Of a stretch of DNA of 45,406 nucleotides, positions 43,595 through 45,406 are shown one piece after another. The stretch spans positions 1-45,406 of the forward strand of contig JAUNSJ010000030.1 of NCBI GenBank assembly GCA_030539295.1, in the 5' to 3' direction. The translations under genes were made by a program, and so were the position numbers. Source of the DNA: Planctomycetia bacterium (GTDB lineage Bacteria > Planctomycetota > Planctomycetia > Pirellulales > Thermoguttaceae). How positions within the stretch are numbered: position 1 is the first letter of the stretch; each line of letters starts with the position of its first letter. The notes under the pieces were generated by a model. That model searched no databases, was not told the origin of the DNA, and saw only the letters and a list, made by a program, of their open reading frames with translations.

Positions 43595-43816
43595 TTAGCC
43601 TGCTTTGCGACTCTCAACCTGTTCCGCTGGAAGCTCGAATTCCAGAATGGACTTCTCCTGCTCCCCGTTCGTAAGCAGCTCGCTGCGGAGTACCGACAGC
43701 CCTGCCTTTGTCTCAATTCCAATGCGAATCTTATTCCCTGCTATACGGACAACCGTAACGAGAATATCGTCGCCGAGTCGAATCGACTCCCCTTCTCTCC
43801 TTGACAAAACCAACAT
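43595..43816 (-). CDS. csrA: Carbon storage regulator CsrA
   Basis: Small dimeric RNA-binding protein that represses or activates translation by binding GGA motifs in mRNA leaders; often linked to flagella and biofilm control. 73 aa from ATG at 43816: MLVLSRREGESIRLGDDILVTVVRI, RIGIETKAGLSVLRSEL, then a C-terminal extension. AAGGA lies about 10 nt upstream. The frame is open upstream to 43993 without family similarity. It follows the small gene at 43932 on the same strand and ends at a clear terminator. fliW, a frequent neighbour, is not seen. Confidence 0.95.
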   Translation of the reverse strand: MLVLSRREGESIRLGDDILVTVVRIAGNKIRIGIETKAGLSVLRSELLTNGEQEKSILEFELPAEQVESRKAG

Positions 43817-43931
43817 AACTCTGCTTCCTTTCCTGGTGCCGACGTACTGCTCTCCTGTCGCTAATTCTGCAACAGGGACCAGACGTGCCAATCCTTTGAC
43901 AACCGGAGTTCGGGTCAACCGTGCCGTGCGG

Positions 43932-44231
43932 TCAGATTTCAACCTGACTGACCGGTGCGTCTTCCAGCACGACCTGCTGATACCGTTCTCCACAAGGTCC
44001 GTAAAATAATACTCGGTTGTGCTCCTTCTCCCAAATCGCGGAGAATTTCGTTGACCGCGGCCCGTAAAGACAGAACATCATGCCACAACTCCGGCCGTCT
44101 GTCTTACGGAGAACCCGCTCCCGCGTGGGAAACGTGTTCATCAACAACTCATGGTCCCGACAAAGGGTCCTGTACACAAACCGCTGCAAATCATCCAATG
44201 TTTCTATCGTTTTTATATTACGAATTACCAT
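43932..44231 (-). CDS. Small conserved-looking protein upstream of csrA
   Basis: A 99-aa protein: MVIRNIKTIETLDDLQRFVYRTLC, then CGMMFCLYGPRSTKFSAIWEKEHN and VLFYGPCGERYQQVVLE. The alternating hydrophobic pattern, Cys-containing CGxxFCLxGPR block and absence of low complexity look like a real folded protein, and I recall similar small proteins in planctomycetes, but cannot name a family. No TM or signal. 115 bp upstream of csrA in the same direction, so perhaps co-transcribed. The start at 44231 lacks a strong ribosome site. Confidence 0.65.
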   Translation of the reverse strand: MVIRNIKTIETLDDLQRFVYRTLCRDHELLMNTFPTRERVLRKTDGRSCGMMFCLYGPRSTKFSAIWEKEHNRVLFYGPCGERYQQVVLEDAPVSQVEI

Positions 44232-44269
44232 GACAGTGAATCTACCTGATAATTTAATTATTAATTTTA

Positions 44270-44557
44270 TAATACCGACTTCACCCCATGCCCCACATCA
44301 GCCCAATGGCCGCACTGCGCGAAGGAGGGTTCGAAACCGGATTAATACCGACTTCACCCCTACCCCCACATCAAACCATTGGCCGCACTGCGCGAAGGAG
44401 GGTTTGAAACCGGATTAATACCGACCTCACCCCTGCCCCACATCAAACCAATGGCCGCACTGCGCGAAGGAGGGTTGAAACCGGATTAATACCGACCTCA
44501 CCCCTGCCCCTACATCAGCCCAATGGCCGCACTGCGCGAAGGAGGGTTGCAATCGGC
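44270..44557. repeat. Four tandem repeats of about 73 bp
   Basis: Units start with TAATACCGAC at 44270, 44343, 44416 and 44487 (periods 73, 73 and 71). The most conserved part is GGCCGCACTGCGCGAAGGAG followed by GGTT and AAACCGGAT in the first three. The junction CGGATTAATACCG is nearly palindromic. The periods are not multiples of three, so coding use is unlikely despite open frames through them. Confidence 0.9.
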
Positions 44558-45406
44558 TTGCTACCGGCTCATTCCCTTGTCCTGCGTTCGGCCCACGGGG
44601 CACGCGGCGGGGAAGCAATGTGGAACCGGCATGGCCGACTCCCTCTTTCCCAAAGTCCTCGCCTGTATACACGGTAATGTGGCAGGCTCTATGGCTGGAT
44701 AGCGAAACTTATGGGGAAAGTTGGTATTAGTATTCAAATGATGACAACTCAAGGCACCTTAATTTTGCTCTCTTAATATTAAGATACACAAAATAAATAA
44801 AATGGAGCACCTTTGATAATATAGTTATCGTCCAAAAGATGGGTAATCTTGGGAAAATTCTTGGTTTTTTTGGCAGTTCTCCAAGAAAAAAAGCCGTGGC
44901 CTGAAAAAATCATCCAGAAGATCTCCTAACTCGCAGGCCAAGTCCCCTTGCGCGATTCTCTCCATCACGTGATTACCGTTGCTGCACCCCTATACCTTGC
45001 CTCTCTTGAAATCTTCTTGTACGTTCACAATAAACTCGGGGAGAATTGAAAGAAACCCGACAATGCCACGAACTTATCTCCTCGTATGCGAATCGTCTAA
45101 AATCACTGTGACGGAACGGATTTTTTGAAAATTATCCCTTCTGATTGTTTTTTGTCCTTAAGAAATCACAAGACAGTATTATAACGAGAGCAATCATTTT
45201 GCAGGCATCGTGTAGTACAAGAAAGAGGTTCTCGGGGACAAGGTCCGGTCGTGCTTCCTTGGAGACATTCGTGGTCCCGTCTCCAATCACGGCAATAAGT
45301 AATGCCATCTTCTCTCCGCGAGTGGCGGACGTCTGACGCTGGTCTCTTCAGACGCCGCCTTCGCGGATGTGTAGACTTCAAACAAGGTCAGTCAAACAAG
45401 GTCTGT
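44558..45406. other. Right-end stretch with no clear gene
   Basis: About 850 bp with AT-rich blocks (44700-44900) and no recognised protein. Only a doubtful 58-codon frame is noted at 45132-45308. Confidence 0.5.
45132..45308 (-). CDS. Doubtful 58-aa reading frame
   Basis: From ATG at 45308, preceded by GGAGAG, the frame reads MALLIAVIGDGTTNVSKEAR, then ENLFLVLHDACKMIALVIIL, ending in a TAA at 45132-45134. It has one hydrophobic segment near the C-terminal half. The good ribosome site is the only support; it may be a gene fragment or chance. Confidence 0.2.
   Translation of the reverse strand: MALLIAVIGDGTTNVSKEARPDLVPENLFLVLHDACKMIALVIILSCDFLRTKNNQKG

Noticed and set aside
44427..44672. 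81-aa minus-strand frame containing repeated QPSFAQCGHW
   Set aside because: The repetition comes from DNA repeats whose period is not a multiple of three; no ribosome site.

Overview
The window looks like a chromosomal segment of a member of the Planctomycetota. The basis is a DUF1559-type protein with a type IV prepilin-like N-terminus paired with a small lipoprotein, a DUF1844 protein, a DUF1570-like metallopeptidase, a TatC with a very large first periplasmic loop, and a small conserved-looking protein upstream of csrA. A MurB homologue, a DgkA-type lipid kinase and an LptF/LptG permease point to a Gram-negative envelope with at least part of a peptidoglycan pathway. I see no rRNA, CRISPR array, insertion sequence or prophage.

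Layout. 1-5740 (minus): a YhaO/YhaN-like (SbcD/SbcC-like) pair. The ATPase runs off the left edge with a long acidic tail, and its phosphoesterase partner has lost several metal-binding residues. 5741-6939: AT-rich, no convincing gene. 6940-7374: a secreted cysteine-repeat protein, then a terminator, tRNA-Val(UAC) and ispE. 8821-13002: a three-gene flagellar/type III-derived cassette: FliF-like ring protein, a FliG-N/FliH-like fusion, and a FliI-like ATPase. No other flagellar gene is adjacent, and this is the most interesting region. 12938-14588 (minus): a PduO-type adenosyltransferase and an enolase-superfamily epimerase. 14983-21000 (plus): tatC, a HAD hydrolase, then the compact run nrdR-murB-purC-nadA-dgkA. 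21018-27874: a polytopic membrane protein, a lipoprotein, an S1-domain protein with a structured leader, and a membrane-anchored alpha/beta hydrolase. 28440-32034: export-related genes (small lipoprotein, DUF1559 protein, second lipoprotein, Tat-exported phosphoesterase). 32053-42073: an orphan protein, LptF/G permease, two HExxH metallopeptidase-like proteins, fused aroD-aroE, a nucleoside phosphorylase-family protein, aroK, DUF1844, peptide deformylase and a VWA protein.

42074-45406 is mostly non-coding. It holds a promoter-terminator unit of about 1 kb with no convincing protein (candidate large RNA), a repeated 28-bp element, csrA with an upstream small gene, four tandem repeats of about 73 bp, and about 850 bp with no clear gene.

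How the genes work together. The aromatic pathway is represented by AroDE and AroK. Envelope functions (MurB, DgkA, LptF/G, TatC, lipoproteins, secreted Cys-rich protein) dominate. The FliF/FliGN-FliH/FliI cassette could form a membrane-ring-tethered ATPase. CsrA is a global RNA-binding regulator. All functional calls rest on motif recognition by eye; no database search was possible.
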